Assembly: GCA_026986935.1 (NCBI GenBank)
Contig: JALSNP010000021.1
Location: 1 to 16,143, forward strand
DNA: 16,143 nucleotides
From: Pyrodictiaceae archaeon
GTDB lineage: Archaea > Thermoproteota > Thermoprotei_A > Sulfolobales > Pyrodictiaceae
Direction of reading: 5' to 3'
A model generated the notes under the pieces. It had not been told where the DNA came from. It was given only the letters and a program-made list of their open reading frames with translations, and ran no database searches. Both the position numbers and the translations under genes were made by a program. Of this stretch, positions 14,346-16,143 are shown piece by piece (the first letter of the stretch is position 1; the number at the start of each line of letters is the position of its first letter).

Positions 14346-14352
14346 CTTTATA
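14346..14352 (+). promoter_or_regulatory. TATA-like box for the carboxyltransferase gene
   Basis: CTTTATA predicts a transcript start near 14374. A second AT-rich match (CTTTTAATA, about 14378-14386) is closer to the start codon. The 120-base gap between carrier and carboxyltransferase genes is AT-rich, including the T-rich stretch 14369-14382, which may also end the upstream transcript. Confidence 0.4.
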
Positions 14353-14440
14353 CACTCTAAGCCGCACTATTTATTCTCTTTTAATACTCCTAGACCTAGG
14401 CTCCAAGAATATACGGGAAGATAGGACATGGTGCACGGCT

Positions 14441-15979
14441 TTGAGCAAGCTGCGTGAACTCGAGGAGCTACGTAAGCAGCTAACCACCCCCGATCCCGAT
14501 AGAGCGAGGAGGCAGCACGCCAAGGGAAAACTGCTCGCACGTGAAAGACTGGAACTATTGCTTGATCCGGGCAGTTTCGAGGAGATCCAGTGGCTTGCTA
14601 CCACGCGTAGCACGTTATTCGGCTTAGATAAGAAAAGAGTCCCAGGAGACGGAGTCATCGCCGGCTATGGGAGGATCCATGGCCGCCCCGTCTATGTCTT
14701 TGCACAAGACTTCACCGTAATGGGGGGAAGCATAGGCGAAGCCCATGCCGAGAAAATAGTTAGGACAATAGAGCTTGCCACTAAGAGCGGTGTCCCCGTA
14801 ATAGGTATATGGGATTCGGGCGGGGCAAGAATCCAGGAGGGTGTAGCATCCCTCCACGGTGTAGGCAGAATAATGAGAGCAATAGTTAACGCTAGCGGTG
14901 TTATACCGCAGATCTCGCTAGTACTAGGCCCCGCGGCTGGAGGGGCAGCGTACGCACCAGCTCTCATGGATTTCACAATAGTTGTTGACAACGTGACGTA
15001 CTTGTTTGTCACTGGCCCCGAGGTGGTCAGGGAGGTCACGGGCGAAGAGATAGATTTTGAGGGATTGGGGGGAGCAAGGGTTCACAGCCAAGTAAGCGGT
15101 GTTGCTCATTTCCGGGCGTCTTCCGAGGAGGAGGCATTCGCCTTAACTAAGAAACTGCTCACATACCTACCCGATAATAATGAGGCACCGCTCCCAGTAA
15201 TTGATACTGGAGACCCGGTTGAGCGTGAAGATAGGGAGCTGGACTCAATTATACCCGAGGACCCTATGCGATCCTATGACATGAGAGCCGTGTTGGAAAA
15301 AATATTCGATAGAGGCTCCATACTCGAGGTCCATAAGGAGTGGGGACAGAGCATTATAACCGCGTTTGCAAGGCTAGGCGGTATACCCGTATGCGTAGTG
15401 GCGAGCCAGCCCCTCATACTCAGCGGGGCCATAGATATTAACGCGTCTTGTAAAGCAGCTCGTTTTGTAAGATTCTGTGACGCGTTCAACTTACCAATAA
15501 TAACTTTTGTCGATGTGCCAGGATACATGCCGGGCACGCAGCAAGAGCACGGCGGGATAATAAGACATGGCGCGAAGATGCTCTACGCATACTCCGAGGC
15601 AACGAGCCCAAAGATAACCGTTATTGTGCGCAAAGCGTACGGCGGCGCATACATCTCCATGGGTAGTAGATCAATGGGCGCCGACATGGTTTTTGCGTGG
15701 CCAACAGCAGAGATCGCTGTAATGGGCGCTGAAGCCGCTGTAAGAATACTCTATAGGAAACAATTAGCCAAGGCACAGAACCCGGATGAGGAGAAGAGGA
15801 AACTAGTAGAGGAGTTTAAGAAGACATTCCTTAACCCTTACCGAGCCGCTGAGCTAGGACTAGTAGACGATGTCATAGAGCCTAGGAAGACAAGGTTAAA
15901 GCTCCACAGAGCCGTGACCATACTGCTAAAGAAGCGTGAATGGAGGCCGCCGCGAAAACACGGCAATATACCTCTCTAG
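14441..15979 (+). CDS. pccB: Acyl-CoA carboxylase carboxyltransferase subunit (propionyl-CoA carboxylase beta type)
   Basis: This subunit moves the carboxyl group from biotin to an acyl-CoA. It has the fused two-crotonase-domain form (512 residues, normal for PccB/MmdA). The N-terminal domain includes QDFTVMGGSIGEAHAEKI (89-106) and the oxyanion-hole stretch GPAAGGAAYAPALMD (163-177). The C-terminal domain includes FVDVPGYMPGTQQEHGGIIRHG (356-377) and RKAYGGAYISMGSRSMGADMVFAWP (397-421). D415 lies where, as I recall, acidic versus hydrophobic residues tune acyl-chain preference, so propionyl-CoA is plausible, with acetyl-CoA not excluded. A decarboxylase role as in methylmalonyl-CoA decarboxylase is also possible, but no membrane subunit is nearby. 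The only in-frame start is TTG 14441, with GGTG (14430-14433) 7 bases before it. Confidence 0.95.
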   Translation: MSKLRELEELRKQLTTPDPDRARRQHAKGKLLARERLELLLDPGSFEEIQWLATTRSTLFGLDKKRVPGDGVIAGYGRIHGRPVYVFAQDFTVMGGSIGEAHAEKIVRTIELATKSGVPVIGIWDSGGARIQEGVASLHGVGRIMRAIVNASGVIPQISLVLGPAAGGAAYAPALMDFTIVVDNVTYLFVTGPEVVREVTGEEIDFEGLGGARVHSQVSGVAHFRASSEEEAFALTKKLLTYLPDNNEAPLPVIDTGDPVEREDRELDSIIPEDPMRSYDMRAVLEKIFDRGSILEVHKEWGQSIITAFARLGGIPVCVVASQPLILSGAIDINASCKAARFVRFCDAFNLPIITFVDVPGYMPGTQQEHGGIIRHGAKMLYAYSEATSPKITVIVRKAYGGAYISMGSRSMGADMVFAWPTAEIAVMGAEAAVRILYRKQLAKAQNPDEEKRKLVEEFKKTFLNPYRAAELGLVDDVIEPRKTRLKLHRAVTILLKKREWRPPRKHGNIPL

Positions 15980-16006
15980 GCAAGCACCTCTGCAGGGACC
16001 AAGACT

Positions 16007-16143
16007 GTGTACAGGGTTTTACAAGAACTCGGAACATGGGTTACCGGGCTCCGGGAGACAGGGTACCGCGGCCTAGTATTACTACACTCCTCCATGATTA
16101 GCGCGTCCCTTAGCCCTCTTATTAGCAAGCTCAGCGAGTTCTA
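16007..16143 (+). CDS. Start of an unidentified gene, cut by the window end
   Basis: From GTG 16007, with AGGGA (15994-15998) 8 bases before it, the frame is open to the end of the window (45 codons plus two bases). It begins MYRVLQELGTWVTGLRE, followed by a hydrophobic strand RGLVLLHSS and SASLSPLISKLSEF. That pattern could be the N-terminal strand-helix of a large ATPase-type enzyme such as a tRNA cytidine acetyltransferase, but too little is visible to name it. It starts 27 bases after the carboxyltransferase stop and may be co-transcribed. Confidence 0.5.
   Translation, partial: MYRVLQELGTWVTGLRETGYRGLVLLHSSMISASLSPLISKLSEF

Noticed and set aside
1..16143. CRISPR arrays, insertion sequences, integrase/attachment sites, toxin-antitoxin or defence genes
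   Set aside because: I found no regular direct repeats, transposase motifs or defence-protein motifs on either strand; the tRNA shows no duplicated 3' end nearby.

Overview
The window reads as ordinary chromosomal DNA of a hyperthermophilic crenarchaeon, most likely in or near the Desulfurococcales/Pyrodictiaceae (Pyrodictium, Hyperthermus or Pyrolobus type). The reasons are archaeal information-processing genes (Cdc48-type AAA ATPase, aIF1A, RIO1 kinase, a two-KH ribosome-assembly protein), a tRNA gene with a bulge-helix-bulge intron, TATA-like boxes about 25 bases before inferred transcript starts, GGTG-type Shine-Dalgarno (SD) sites, frequent TTG and GTG starts, and heavy use of ATA, AGA and AGG codons. 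This taxonomic placement is inference; no 16S sequence is present.

Layout: (1) 1-1545, minus strand: the N-terminal two thirds of a Cdc48/VCP-like unfoldase, divergent from (2) a fucose/arabinose-isomerase-like protein (1630-2886) followed by a cyclic 2,3-diphosphoglycerate synthetase-family protein (3025-4362), both plus strand. (3) 4434-5300, minus strand: a ModD-type member of the quinolinate phosphoribosyltransferase superfamily. (4) 5461-7334, plus strand: the conserved archaeal aIF1A - RIO1 - KH (Pno1/Dim2-like) cluster for translation initiation and small-subunit maturation. The RIO1 reading frame begins upstream of any standard start codon. (5) 7410-8651, minus strand: an unrecognised membrane-anchored secreted protein. 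(6) 8754-8877: tRNA-Pro(GGG) with a 45-base intron, then a small two-helix membrane protein. (7) 9267-10798, minus strand: an EamA-type transporter followed by an O-methyltransferase-like protein. (8) 10882-12245, minus strand: biotin protein ligase followed by dCTP deaminase. (9) 12370-15979, plus strand: biotin carboxylase, an overlapping biotin carrier protein, and a carboxyltransferase. (10) 16007-16143: the start of another gene, cut by the window edge.

The clearest functional unit is 11505-15979. The biotin ligase is transcribed away from the biotin carboxylase/carrier pair, and the carboxyltransferase follows, so this locus encodes a complete biotin-dependent acyl-CoA carboxylase together with the enzyme that charges its carrier. 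The second unit is the aIF1A-RIO1-KH cluster.

I found no CRISPR array, insertion sequence, integrase, toxin-antitoxin pair or obvious foreign island, and no non-coding stretch longer than about 160 bases. I do not see a convincing new multi-gene system. The observations most worth checking are the start of the RIO1 gene, the abrupt codon-usage change inside the Cdc48 gene, the out-of-frame overlap joining biotin carboxylase to its carrier, and the unassigned secreted protein with two possible degenerate thioredoxin folds.
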